Source: Welwitschia mirabilis (Eukaryota > Gnetophyta > Gnetopsida > Welwitschiales). From it: a stretch of 64,000 nucleotides of DNA. A program made the position numbers and the translations under genes. The notes under the pieces are model-generated. The model saw only the letters and a program-made list of their open reading frames with translations, made no database searches and was not told the DNA's origin. Shown one piece after another: positions 35,858 through 49,929 of the stretch. Numbering within the stretch: the stretch's first letter is position 1; each line of letters opens with the position of its first letter. The DNA is taken from positions 32,001,112 to 32,065,111 of the forward strand of contig JBOZIK010000001.1 of the NCBI GenBank assembly GCA_051453625.1. The letters run 5' to 3'.

Positions 35858-38800
35858 ATATCCAATATAAAATCAAAGTTTTAAACCCATTACTTTGTTA
35901 ATGAAAGATAATACTAGTTAAATTAGCATCCTTTTAATAGAAACATGTTATTAGTCAAATAATGGGTAAAGAACTTTCTTAGAATGTGGAGAAGTATTTA
36001 AGAAACTAGAGAATATAGGATTTACAAGATTTAAAATTTTTGAAGAGCAAGAATTCAAAATGTTAACATAATTATCCACCATGCTGAACCCAATAATATA
36101 GTGCAAGATGTAAAAATATTACTAGAAATTAATCTACTACTAAATTTTAGTTTTAATAAGTATGTTTTGATGAATTTGTACAATATTTCAACATTAAAAG
36201 AAAACATTAAAAAGCTAAAACTCTAGGTATACATTATTTCTAATCAAACATTAATGCCCAAACTAGTGAAAATAATTTTTTTTTCATTAAGCATATACAT
36301 AGATGAACTCATCATTGTATAAAAGAATCCTAGTTTTATAGACACAAAAGATCCCAAGAGTTATTTCATCTTGATTTTAGTACCTTTTTTGAAATTCCAA
36401 CTTATGTAAAATTTAATGAAGTGAAAATGAAGTTAAGATCTTTGAAAAATGGATATTCTATAAGTTCAAATGAAATATTTTTCTTATAAAAATATCTTTA
36501 TTATATAGAGTATTATCAAAGCTATTTTTGACATAAATCATATCCTATGTAAAGATCACTACATATTTGTGGTAGAAACTTTACCTCCTGCATCATACCC
36601 CTACAAAGTAGAAGATTAATTCACTTACTTTTTTGGGATAAAGAGAATGAGATCCCTATCTTTAAAACCTAAGATATTAGACATACCATAGTAACATACA
36701 CTATTCTATCATAACATCATGTTAGATTATTTAGAAATTTTGTTGAAGAAAGATTCATTCCAAGAAAGATGCAAAGTTTTCATATCAATTACAAATTATG
36801 CTTCTAGTTTTACTTATGTAGGAAAATATAGTTTTGAGTGCTAAACTACTAAAGAATATCTTAAAAAACATATTTATTTCATTAAAGAGATTATTTAGAT
36901 CCTTATTCAAGTAATATACTATATCAAAGAAGATGATGAATGCAAAAAGGAAGAATAAATAAGAGTAGACATCTAGTCATACCTTAGTTTTAAATATAAG
37001 TGTATAATTTCACTAAGTGATCTATTAATACTACTTGTTCAAGTGCCTGAATCATCTTCTTACCCTAAGCTTACTTCATAAAGATAATTTACTAGAATAA
37101 ACATTATCCTTGCTAAATTAAAAAAAAAGGTAGCTCAATAAAGGGGAATTAGAATCCTTATGAAAATGATAGAAAACTTAAGATAAAAGTTTTCTTACAA
37201 TTGAGACTGATCCTTTTTATTATACATAAGAAAAATAAGTGGAAATTATGCATAAAATTGAATTTGTACAGTTTGACAACTCATATGAATAAGAAAGAGA
37301 ATTTAAGTCATCAAATATACCCTAGTGAGTTTTATATAAAAATAATTTTCCTTGAAAAGTTTATTACTTAAAATCATATCATATGGATGTAATTATAAAA
37401 TTAAACATCTCACTTCATTTTATATAAGATGTAAAACAAGTTAGAATCAAATCATGGCACTTGGAAAACTAGATTCTTTAAATTCACATAGCAAACTATT
37501 TGTCTTAGAGAAGATTTTTAGTAAATTTCAATATGTTTGACTTGAAAGATATCTATTTACTTATTATGAAAGGATTATAAAAGCCTTAAAATATTTAAAT
37601 TATATTTTAAATTAAAAATTAATTTATAAAAACTAGCATCTAAATTTTTATTAAATTAAAGCAACACTGAGTGAATGTTAAGCTATTTTGACTGATAAAA
37701 AGAGATAAAAGGAAGAAGAGAGAGAAAAATAGAGAAAATTTAGAATAATAGAATTATAAATTTTTAAAACCTTTAAAATACTTAAAATTTGTACTAGAAC
37801 AAGTTTCTATAACTAAATATTCAAGATTAAGTAGAATCAATTAAAACAGATAGAAATACTTTGTTTGGAAAAAACTATAGAACTTATAGTCAACCCTATT
37901 TTAATCAAGAATATTAAGAAAAATAAAAAACTTGAAAACACATGGATTGCAAATTAGGAAGGATGAAAAAAATACTACAAGATAAGATCTTGAATTTTAA
38001 AAAAAACACTAATAATAATAGAGAAAATTACTATGCAAAATCACAAGAATTAAGATTTCAGAGTTTAGAAATGTTTCTAAGTAAAACTGCAACTTTGACT
38101 ATAAATGACCAAAAAGGATGTTTTAGAGGCCAAATTTGGGTTTTTGCTAATTGAAAATGAAAATTTTTAAATCATGATAGAAATTTACTAACAAAATATC
38201 AGAACCATTAGAGTTTCCAAGAAAGAGTAATGGTCAATACAAAAACTAAAATTTACTAGTCTACTTCAATTTTGAGAAAAGGAGAAAGAAGAGAAAATAA
38301 TTCATGTAAAAATAAATATTTTATAGATAAATGTAAATAATAGATTTACAACTGATGCTATAATATCAAAACCATCACATTTCCACGTGTAATTCATGCT
38401 TGACATTTGAGAACTATCAAATGGTGCTACAGTGCCAATATAGTCATGGAAATGGCACTACAACATTATAGATAGTTTGAAATATTACTACCTAAACTTT
38501 CAAGGATTAAATTAACTCAATTTTATATTTTATAACTTATTTACCTGAATATATCAAATTTGACTTAAAAATGATTAGAAATGTATATTATAGATTTAAA
38601 AATAAAAATTTCAAGGTAATGATATCCTAAAAGTTTCTAATATCATATAGTGTCATGAATCCCATGTCAAAATGAGTTAAAATCATTGCATTATTAATTG
38701 GATGAGTTATGATGATGGAAAAGAAACTATGAATCATTTTTAAAGCTAATAGATTTAATTGATCCTTTATGCTCTACATTTTCATCCTTGATCTTAACCT

Positions 38801-41692
38801 CCTAATCCTAGTCATCATGAACAGCCTAAATCTAGATCATAATGCATTATTTTGAGTTCATTAAGTTTCTAGCATCCCTATCACCTAAAAACCACAAAAA
38901 TACTTTCAAGACTAATATAATAGTTTGAAAAGTAATGTAAAATTATCACTACTATACCTTATTTTATAAAAAATTTATGCTTCATCACAAAGATAAGAAA
39001 TGATATTGAATCATTTTAGTGGCATCTTAATAAATCATAGTTGTACATGATTTAACTTGAAGGGTAGAAGAATAAGATATCTTAATAAAGAAACATAACA
39101 TTTAGAGAATACAACAAAGCATTTAAAGAATGTAATAAAGCATCTAAAGTACTCAATGAGGCATGAAAAACCATTGAGGAGCTTTTTACCCAACTTAAGA
39201 AGCTTTGTTAAAAATAAGCATAGATTCAAGTTAAGTAAATCCTAGAATAAGCTAAGCCATTTGGGCTTGGACAATGTATATAGTGTGAATAAGTTATAAG
39301 GTAATCTATCAAAACAACCATTGTCAATGTACCAATAATGTCAATATAAAAGAAGAAATAAGAATTATGCTTAGATACTATATTTAAGAAACTTTTATGT
39401 CAATCAAAATAATTTTGTCATTCTTTGTTCATCACCTTTGTAACTTTCATTATTTTCATTGAACTAAATGAAAGAATACATTTGTGTGAGGTATTTGTAT
39501 TTGTATTATTTTCTAAAATAGTGAAACTTAAATTTGGCATGATTTTTCCTTAGTAAAACATGGGATTTCTTACATGTTTAAATGTATCTTGAGTTTCTAA
39601 TCCCCAAAAAAATTTTTAATGAGGGAATTATCCTTTAAAATCTTTAATAAAAATATCTTTTTTATTTTACTTTTTTTTTGAGCTTACATAGGAAAATCAT
39701 TCTACTTTATTATTAAATTACTTTAAAAAATAACTAGAGATTGAATTAAATACTGAGTGGTTATTTTATATCTTTTAAATGAATTATCATATTCAGCATA
39801 AATTTTTTTCCTTAAATCATGTAACATTTTTAGATGAAGCATTCTAAACCTCTAACTAATAGATTATCAAATTTATATTTAAGGATTCTCTAACACTATA
39901 ATGAATACTTTTTTATTCAAAGATACTGAAAATTTTCTTTGTTCTAATTCTTCTACCTTTTATAATGGTTCTTGATTATTTCTCTTTAATTCTTTAATTT
40001 TTTCCTATTATTTATATACTATTCTTAATAAATTTATCATTATTTTTTTCTTCATTAAAATATCTTTTCTCTATATTCTCATTGTACTAAATTTGATTTT
40101 TGAGATTGTTACCAAAATAAGAATGTAGATAATGAATTAGTATTTTTTACTATATATTTATCTTATTATTTATCCTTTTCACTTCTTCAAAAACTACTAT
40201 GATTAGATTTGGCTAGAGCTTACTAGTTTTAACATGTTGAAATCTTTTAATTTAGGCCAATTATTGTAGTTTATTTTCCTAATTTGTAATTTATCATTTA
40301 AAATTTATTTTTTTATAATAATTTTAATTTTCATTTAGTATTTGTTCAATATTCCTAATCCTAAATTAGGTCTATTATAATATTTTATATTGTAGTTGAA
40401 TAATCTAATTTTTTAGAGATTCATTTTCTCTTCTTAACTTTCTTAGTCTTTAAGATTATTCAAAGATCTAATATTAGAAGAAATATTTATTAACTATAAA
40501 TTATTTATTTTAGAGAATAAAATATTTATAATTTCTAAAAACATAACTTTGAATTCATATATTAAAATTTTTGAAACTTTTCTATTAGTTGGAATTATCA
40601 TATGGAATAAAGATATATTTTGTAAGTTGAATTTTCCAAATTAATCTAATCAAAATTTATGTTTATTGGAGGTTATATGGAAGTGAAGATACTGGGACAT
40701 TTTGCAGAAGTATAAAATGGCATATCTCTAAAAATTATAAAAGGTTATTATTATTGAAATTCTAATATAGTTCCCACTTATTTCCTTTTGTAAAAAAAAA
40801 AAAAACACTCTCATTTCATATTGTTTTGCAAGGATTTGATCAAAGTATCTTTTACTAGAATAAGTAGTTTTTATTTTAAGATCTACTCTTAATGTAAGAT
40901 CTTTCATAAGTACTAAAAAATTTTACAAAAATTATCCTATTAAGACTAAGTAACATAAAAATATATGTTGAGCTTCTATTATTATTCTTTTTACCTTAGA
41001 CATTTGATTTCTAAAAGCTATTACTTTATTAATGATCGCTTATGCTAAACCAATATTTTAAGAATTACTTTTATCAAATTAAATTTATTAAAATTTTAAT
41101 CTTTAATAATTTAGATTTATTTTTTAATGCTGGTGGTAGAAACATTTGTACATATAACTATAGAAACTGAAAAATCAATAGGATTATTATCCTTATCATA
41201 GTTTGCTCTGTTTTTCCTCTTAACTTAAAATTTTTAAGACTTTTATTTTAAGAGGTTCTAATTTATTTCTATCTTTGAATTTAAGACTTAAAATATTACT
41301 ACTTATAGATAAATCCAATAATTTATTTTTACTAATTATTTATCAAATCTAAATTCAATTCGTATAATTAAACTTTTTAAAACTATCTTTTAATTTTATT
41401 CATAATTTGTTTTAAGAAAGTCTAAAACTATTTCATATGGAAGATACAGTATTTTCCCTTTAGAGTTAACAGTTGATCCTACTTTAATTATATCATTTAG
41501 TTCCTCTTCTATACAAGATGGGGATTTTTCATTAAAGATAAATGATTTACCTTTGATATAATTACAATTTCTAAGAAAAACATAATAGTTAGTTTTAGCA
41601 AGTTAAGTCCTACTTTATTGACTTTAAGCTTTTAAAATAATGAAAAATACAATAAATTAATTAAAAAATTCATACTCATAATTTTAAGTATG
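35858..41692. other. Unassigned, extremely AT-rich stretch
   Basis: No LTR pair or confident protein motif. Two broken open runs stand out: 36720-36950 plus (about 75 codons with two stops) and 41390-41640 minus (about 60 codons). They may be relics of older retroelements, but I cannot name them. Confidence 0.4.
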
Positions 41693-44204
41693 AAGGGTTT
41701 GAAAACCTCATGCATAGATCATGTCCTATGCTAAGAGAAATTCCCAAGGAGCATGAATAATACTTCATTGAGATGGCTTAAATGTTTTATTATATTAAAT
41801 AAATAAATACAATAGAGTTCTCTAAATTATATGATCTTGTTCCTATGAATCTATAATGAGATCCATTATTTACTCAATTAACTATGACTTGTAATCTTAC
41901 TGATGTGCATCGGGCATTTTCATTTGCACATTTTATTTTAATATACATGTCTTAAGAAATTCTAACTCAATAAAACCCCTTTAATGTGAAGTATAAAAGA
42001 TGATGACTTGGATATTACACAATTTTTATGGCATTCCTTTAGCATAGCATTAGAGCACAAAAATAAAGTAATAAGATAAAAAAAGTACAAATCTTTGAAG
42101 TAATAATAGAAGCACTAAGCTACCAAAATTTTCAACCTTAAGGAAGGTTTCCTTTGAGTGATCTTTTCAAATGAATCTACGTACACCCTTTATCTTATGC
42201 AACTTTAAAGAAAATATCCTTCAAATAGTCTTCTCAAGTAGCCTATGTACCTTTTTTGAAAGCATGGAATACACCCAACACTTTAAATGAAACAAGCCCA
42301 AGAAATTACCATATAGAAAAATATATTATGAAAATTGTTCTATATCATTGTTCATAACATTATTCCTATATGATACTACATATGTAATGGGTTATAAAAG
42401 CCCACATGAGGGGAGTTAACAAATTTAGTCCTTCATGAAATAGAAATCTTAAATACATAAAATATTATTGTGAAAAGAAGAAATTCGTTACACATGATAA
42501 AATCAAATAATGACAACAATATTGATGATCCTCCTTTGAAATAATAACCTTTTATAGGGCATTTAAAAATACAACCATTAATATACAATCATAATCATAA
42601 AAAATTATCATTTTATGATTATGATATTTCAATAGATACAAATTATATTATTAAATTTTCCATGTTTAAAACAAATGGAGTTGTGAAGGGTAACTAGTCC
42701 AGCACTCTTTCTTAAGTCTATTTTGTTCACCTATGCATTTGACAATCTTTAAAGCCATAATTGTCAAAAATGGAAGTTGTGTTCTTGTTCATTAAATTAG
42801 ACTAAAGCCTAAGAAAGTCTCCTATTTTCAAAATACTTCTAATCCAATTGAATTATAACTCTTAATAACTCAATTATAAGACTCTTTTTGGATTCCTCTT
42901 GTGCTTATTCTAGTGACTTAACACATGTCATGCAAAAGGTACTCCATGGAAATGCCTACAACAGAGCCCATAAAAAAATTACTCCTTTGATAATACCATT
43001 TCTTGAATTTCTTTAACTCTTTAATGTGATATTAGAATTTTTGGAGTAAAATAGGAGTCTATGGAATGGAAGATGATTCTATAAAATTCTACAATTACTA
43101 TTATACATAGAATTAACATTGGTTTTAGTAGAATCACTAATTAACATAATGTATGAAATGATGGTATGGAAATTGAAGCAGAAGAGAAGAGGAGATGAAT
43201 CAGTGGATAAAGAAGTCAGTAAGAGAATGGAATATTTAAGCATCTAATCTACTACAAGCTTTTTTAATGGACAATAAAGTACTTGATCAAGTGAGTAAAA
43301 TATCTCTTTAGTTCAAATTAAAACTATAAAAGCCTCTTTTCTTTCAAACCAACATAAGGAACTCAATCAAGCTTTTAAAGTGTTATTTGATTTTAGATGA
43401 ATAAAATAATCCCATGTCAACCTTCCAAATAATGGTTCAAACTTAGAAAATTAAAAAATGAATAAAAGATAAGATAAAACATCTATTCTAAACCAATTCT
43501 GATAACAAAAATAATTATAAACTTCAAAAGATATTAAACCAAACCATGAAAGGAGCGAAACTATAGAATGGAATACAAATTCTCAAAAGATTCTGATTCA
43601 ACTAAATATATTTGAGAATCAATTAACACCATAAAACATCATTCTATGGCAACATTAAAATTTCTTTAATCCTTTTCATATAATAAGGGAATCACTTACT
43701 ATGGTAGAAGAATTCATCATTTTCTTTTATGACATAAGAACTGGAGATCTCATAAGAAAAAAATAGAATAGATCTCTTTAAATATTCATTTGTAGGTTTT
43801 TTCAAGTTATAAGGATTTCAAATGGTCCTTATTTATTTACAAAAAGGATCAATATTTTAAGAATCTCTTCTTTAAATTTTTCTCTTGCAAGTTTTAAAAT
43901 TTTTTGTCTAGTACTAATTAAAGGGTTTGAAACTCTTCTATGTAAAATAGACCCTCTACTGGGAGAACTTCCTAGGTGTTATGAATGATACTTCATTCAA
44001 ATAACTTGAAAGTTTAAGTCTCTTAAATTAATAAATGCAAAAGACCTTTCTAATTAAAATGATCTTGTTCCTATAAAGTTGCAATAAGATCCACTATTTA
44101 CTCAACCACCTATGACTCATGCTTCAACTAATGTGCATTAGGCATTTCCATTTGCACATTTCACTTAAATAAACATGCCTTAAGAAACTATAACCTAATA
44201 AAAT
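41693..44204. repeat. Diverged 0.3 kb direct repeats 2.2 kb apart
   Basis: The blocks 41693-41975 and 43921-44204 share AAGGGTTTGAAA, ATGAATGATACTTCATT, GATCTTGTTCCTAT, GATCCA.TATTTACTCAA and a CATTT.CATTTGCACATTT stretch in the same order. They could be partial LTRs of an old element. I find no primer site or coding between them. Confidence 0.6.
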
Positions 44205-44460
44205 GTATTAGAAAAGTCCATTAAATAAATTTTTAAATTTATAAAAACACCAATTTGTGAATTGTAGAAGTGATATTTTGATAATTTTAGAATGTTAATA
44301 AAATTAAAATATTACAAGTGTAGAATCCATTTATACAAGTCTATTTTAACCTAACTAACATATCTTTTAATTGGTTATTTCTTATTTTGAATTTAAGATC
44401 TTAGAAATTAAGTATAGAATTAAACTTACATTAATAAAAAGTTATTACTAACTCAAAGAT

Positions 44461-45160
44461 AATCTCTCATTTGGAAGAGTCATTATTAATAAATGATAAG
44501 ACATTGTTATCACTTAATGATGAGTTATATTCAGTAATGATGATCTTAATGAGAAGTCATTATTAGGTTATATCGCATTTATTATTATTATACATATAAG
44601 TTTTTATAAATTACTAAAATCTAAAATAGCAAAAAAAATCATAATAATAAATCATCATCATGTAATGACGATCTCTTACTTAGAATAAGGAGTTATTATT
44701 AACTACAATATGTTTTTAATGATTAGTTATATCCACCAATGATGAGATCTCATTTGGGAATAATGAGTTATTAGTAATAAATTAATCATTATTAGTTAGC
44801 ATCTATAAGTTAAAACCTAGAAATAATTAACAAATGATCACTTAACTATTATTAATCATGTTGATTCATGTTTAGTTAACCTCTCTCATGATTTCACATG
44901 TAACAATGGCTTACCCTCATTGTTAAGCCTCCCATAACTATTAATATTAGTTAATCATTATTTCATACAAATATTGTTTCTTATGTTAAGTGATGATCAC
45001 CTTCTAAGAATTGAATCATCATTTAACAATAGATAATTCCCTTAAACAAAGAATCTCTCACTAATGAGAGATAATAAATGAATAAAATCAACTTTGTTCT
45101 TAATAAAATTTGTAATTGATAAGTTATTGTTAGATCAGTACTTCATTAGTAAGGTTCATC
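44461..45160. repeat. Degenerate TAATGATGA / GAGTTATTATTA repeat zone
   Basis: Words such as ATCTCTCATTTGGAA followed by GAGTTATTATTAATAA recur at about 44461, 44671 and 44736, with many scattered TAATGATGAG and ATTAATCAT words. Spacing is irregular (about 210 and 65 bp), so this is not a simple tandem array. No coding potential. Confidence 0.55.
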
Positions 45161-46503
45161 TTATGTTTCTTATTTTGATTTGATTGTAAAAGAATCGAAG
45201 ACAAAAAACTATTATAATCTTGTATTTTTTTAATTATAATATTATTTTTTTCATATTTTTATTATTCAACATTTAGTATAATATTAATACATGGTGCTAG
45301 TCTATTATTAAAAATTACTTAACTTTTATTTTTGTAATAGTAATTAGTAATGTATGCATTTTGCGTTACTACTATCAGAATAAAGTTTAATTGATTATGT
45401 CTATTTTAGTTTATGTAATATATGGCTAAAAATTACTACACTCTTACCCTTATAAAATGTAATCATTTATGCACATAAAGAATATTAGAAATACCTTAAT
45501 ACCAATAAATTTACTTTACTACCAATTTTTAGAGAATTAAGTAGTAATATTCTCATGATACATTAATGTCATAATATTAAAGTAAAAGTGAAATAACATA
45601 ATACTAGTTTTTATAACTATAAATTAATGCATGTAAACCCTTAAATAGAATTTCTAATAGTATTCAAAGGAATAAAATGTCACATTCATAATTGTTTCTC
45701 TTGTAGTTTCTCTATTAAATCCTCCTTATATACTATCATAAGTTTCTTCATAGAACCAATGTTCCTTATAACATTGTAAACAATTTTCCTTTCTTTATAA
45801 TTTCAAATTATTTAGTTGAGATATCAATTATTAACTGTTATCAATTTTTATATAAAGTATTTAATTTAGAAAGAGTAGTTACATGCAATTTTTCATGAAT
45901 TTTAAGAATCCCTTTTGTTGCTAAGTAATAGGCATGTGTAACTTTTTTATTCAATTATTAACATAGTGTTTCTAAAAATCTATATTTTTTCTTATAAATA
46001 AGATCCTATTAACTTATCTTTTTACTTTATATTTTTCACTTCATCTCATTTTATTAATCCTTTAATTCTTCCCATCATAAGTTTCAATTCCATATGTTCT
46101 ATATCTTCATCTTTTAAATTTAAATTATTTCTTAAAAAACTAGATCTTGAATCTAAAAATGGAAGGATTAAGATTCATGTTAGTAATCTAGATGAAACTA
46201 TGCTTCCTATGATAGAATTATCTTCTTTTAATAATAATGATTAAGATTAATGCATGTATAATCTAGCAGAGGAAGTTACTCAATAAGTTATAAAATTAAA
46301 GTATTCTTGAAAATCATGGAAAATGTTAAAAGAAGGCTCATACTATAGTTCATAAGTATTTATTTCTAAAAATTAAATACTTAAGAGGTAAACTTATTTG
46401 AATGAGTCTCTTGAAAAAATAGATTTTAAGAATTAACATTTACTTCTTATCCTCTTGATAAAGATAAATGTTATCTAAGATTTTTCTTAACTACTTTTAT
46501 ATT

Positions 46504-47393
46504 TGCTTATTTCTTAGTTAATTTTTATATGTTTTACTATTTAAATAGTTCTAATATTAATATTAATAATGTTGTTTATGTTAGTAAAATTAATTATTAC
46601 TAGTTAGTCATTTTATTATATTTGAGATTAAAACAACTTATTACAAGTACAAACATAGCAACTATCATGTGGCATCAAGACAAGAAGATGATTGAGATAG
46701 TTGTGATAAGAACTACCTAACTACTAGATCCTAAAACTTATAAAGAAGTAACATAAATATAAGAGATAGAATAGGAACTAAATTTCTGGGGTAAAATCCA
46801 TATAATCTTAAGACTAAAGATTAGTCTAAAACCTTCATTGAAACTTCTACTTTAGTGCTAATCATAAAGAAAATACTATTTGTAATCAGTAGGTTGTCAT
46901 CATATAAGAATTATATTTCTGATGAATTATGATTTTATTACTATATTTTATTTGAAATTATTTAATTAAAAATTTCTATCCCTTAGGATGTTTACTTATC
47001 AACAATCACATAAAGAGGTACAATTTTCTTTAATCCTGTCCTTATGTATGCTAGTAAACATACCCTAGATATTTTCAGTGCTTAGAAATAGATACTATTT
47101 TGGTAGAATTATTTTAAAAATCTATATTTCATCTTAAATTGTGTAGATTATTTACATAAGTAATGATTTATCATTCTTTAACTCAAGTTACTTTTATTGT
47201 CCTTATCAAGATCTTATCTTGGTAATACATTTTGAGTTGAATTAGTTGAACTACTTATTTGAACTAGTTATTTAATAAGCCTTCATACTAATATAGTAAT
47301 AATTAAATCAAATATTTAAATTACTAGTACCATTTCTTAGTATCTTTATTACATATTTTAGTGTTATTTATACATTTCCCCCCCTTAATAGCA
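46504..47393 (+). repeat. 5' LTR of the outer gypsy element
   Basis: Collinear with 62998-63967, for example TTTCTTAGTTAAT at the start, AGGAACTAAATTT, ATACTATTTGTAAT, TAAGAATTA.ATTTCT and TTTCTTAGTAT near the end. Starts TG, ends AATAGCA. At about 47075-47090 the sequence AGTGCTTAGAAATAG stands where the other copy has AGTACTTATAAATAG. Confidence 0.72.
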
Positions 47394-47403
47394 AGCTTTA
47401 TCA

Positions 47404-47420
47404 TTTTGATGCTAGAAGGA
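47404..47420 (+). other. Possible primer binding site
   Basis: TTTGATGCTAGAAGGAG, eleven bases after the LTR end. It resembles a decayed TTTGGCGC-type gypsy primer site, but the match is weak. Confidence 0.3.
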
Positions 47421-47989
47421 GAGCCTTCTAAAACCAACTTATAAGGATGAAAAGAACTATTGTTAAGAGAGATATAAAGGAAAGTGAAGAGATAAGAAAG
47501 GTAGGTATGTTAGGATATCTAAAAGATATGATTTAGAAAGAAAAACTACTAATCACGCCAAGGTAGAGATATAGGAACAGGACTTTGAATTTGAAGAAAT
47601 AAACTTAAAATAATTTTTCAAGATGTCTTATGTCAACTTATGAATGAGATGGAATAAAGTTATGTTATCCTTCTTATAAATGGAATACCTCTAATATAGG
47701 GAAAATGATTGAGGAAAAACAAAAATAATAATAAATAAGAAATCTATAACACAAAAAAGTTCATAGCAAAGTATTATTGGGAAGATGAAGGGGATCCCAT
47801 ACCTTTGAATTATAACTCTCATAAGTTAGGTGAGTTAATTTATATTGATCCTAATATCTTACATGTTTTAAAAAACACATTTCCCTTATTTTGTTGGACT
47901 ATTTCTATAAAGCTAATCATTTAGAGCTATAATCAAATTTCTTAAGATATTTTCTTTTTTCTCTCAAAGTAAAAGCATGGTTGTGGTAT

Positions 47990-48930
47990 CATAGGACATC
48001 CAACCATGCCTTTAATGCATGAAGCATCCTTAAAAATTCTTTCTTAGAGAAATCCTAACCTATGAGCATAGTAGAATATTTAAAGATAAAATTATCAATA
48101 TTAAGAAAAAGGAAAATTATTGATTTAATGAACTCATGGATAGGTATAATATATTATTAGTAAAATTTCCTAACCATAAAGGATTATTTGTTAGACATTG
48201 AAAGAGATAAGTCTTTAATGTAGGAAAAAAATATTAGGACTAAGAATGTACAAAAATAGATGATATAATTACTCAACTATATAAGATTAACTAAGGATGA
48301 GGGTATGGAAGTGGAAAAAACAAAAGGTACATGAAGTATTAATAGCAGAAATAAGAGTAAGTATGTATAGATCCAGATATATCAATCTTATGGAGGAATT
48401 AGCTAAAAACTAGTTGATAATATGATAGAAAAGTATGATAAGTTATTTGTTAAATGCTTGAATAAAGACATAATACCCACATGTGAGAATTATAAAGAGG
48501 ATGAGAAATAGAATGCCATAGATGTAAGAGTTCATAGAGTGATTAGATATTAACAGATTAGATATAAGATTAACTGATCCATCTTAAGAAAAGGAAAAAC
48601 CTTACTATTATGAAAATAGAAAATGAAAAGGAAAAAAAGAATAACATATTAAAAATTATGTAACTTTTAAAAGATAATAATAATATGAACATTACAAAAA
48701 TTAGTGAGATAAATATCAAGGTAATAACTCCACTAAATAGAAAACAAAAAATAAGGAAGGAAATATTCTTACTCAACCTTAACCTACCCCTAGAGAAGCT
48801 ATTTATAAGGCTATATTTGTAAGATTATAAAAGCCCATGAAAATTGATTATGCTTCTTAAAAATTAAAAAGAAACAGCCAACTAACAATAAAGTGAAGAA
48901 AAAAATGAAGAGGAAGAGGTAATATGGAAG
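47990..48930 (+). pseudogene. Faint gypsy gag relic
   Basis: A run near 48080-48190 reads KDKIINIKKKENY, stop, FNELMDRYNILLVKFPNHKG, resembling the Athila/Tat gag segment with a WERFKxLLxxCPHHG core. Position between the 5' LTR and protease supports it. Heavily broken by stops, and similarity elsewhere in the block is not clear. Confidence 0.4.
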
Positions 48931-49239
48931 GAATAACTAGAACCTTTATTTCTTTTAATGAGAATTAAACAAATAGAGCATTCTAAGATGGAAAAGAATC
49001 TTGAATATCTAGCTAAATGTTTACAAGACATAATATATTACTATCTCTAATAAAATTATTAAAAATATATACTTATATATTAGAGATAAATGAATAGTAC
49101 ATGTCCCAATAAAAAGAACCAAAATAACTCTAAAGAACTAAAAGAAACTTAAATTGAGATGGTAAAAAGACACTGAATTTTTGGGAATCTATAAAAATCA
49201 TTTAAAATAAACAATAGTAATCCTAAAAATCCTATGATT

Positions 49240-49700
49240 AATATCAAGGTAGATAATGAATTGAACATGAAGCCTTTAATTAACTTTAAAGCTAGTACAA
49301 ATGTCACTGTATATGAAATCATTAAGAAATTAGGAAAAATAAAATTTACATCATACTAAGGAAATGAAATGTTTATATTATTAATGATTTAGTAGTAACA
49401 CCTAAGGGAGTTTTGAANNNNNNNNNNNNNNNTATCATTAACTACTTAGTAATGAAAACTTAAGGGAATACTCATGCTATTATTATAGGAAGGCTATAAA
49501 TGGCCAATGATGATGGAATAATATATTCAAGAAAGGGACTAATGTAGGTAATTTTAGAATAATTAAAGTAATAAATAAAATTGTCTAATGTAATTATCAT
49601 GGAAGCAATAGAAACTAAGACTAAATTAATAATAAATGCTATCTCAACTAAACAAATACTTAAAGTTTTAAAAGAGAGAAATGAAGAAAAACACAAGGAA
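49240..49700 (+). pseudogene. Gypsy protease relic
   Basis: About 49270: LINFKASTNVTVYEIIKKLG fits the retropepsin pattern of Athila/Tat elements (LIDFGASTNV...), with the catalytic Asp changed to Asn. About 49476: AIIIGRL corresponds to the later I(I/L)GRPF motif. A 15-N gap (49418-49432) splits it and the sequences on either side are similar, so the join may be faulty. The minus-strand open frame at 49472-49696 is a shadow. Confidence 0.6.
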
Positions 49701-49929
49701 TAAAACTTGATAATTTAGAAAATAGAGAAACCACCTCTACAAGAAAAAATTAATTATGTAGAGATATCAAGGAATATATTCTTCATCATAAATAGCAACA
49801 TTATGTTCACAAAAGAGTAAATTACCCAAAAAAAAAAAAAAATTCATGAAAAGAAAATAAGCATGTGCATGAGATTAAAATAATATTAAAGGAATTGATT
49901 CTAAAATATGTTAATGTAAAATTTTCTTA

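Noticed and set aside
36280-36330. YIDEL-like motif on the plus strand, considered as a reverse transcriptase catalytic box
   Set aside because: No neighbouring RT motifs in any frame, and an immediate stop follows; a chance match.
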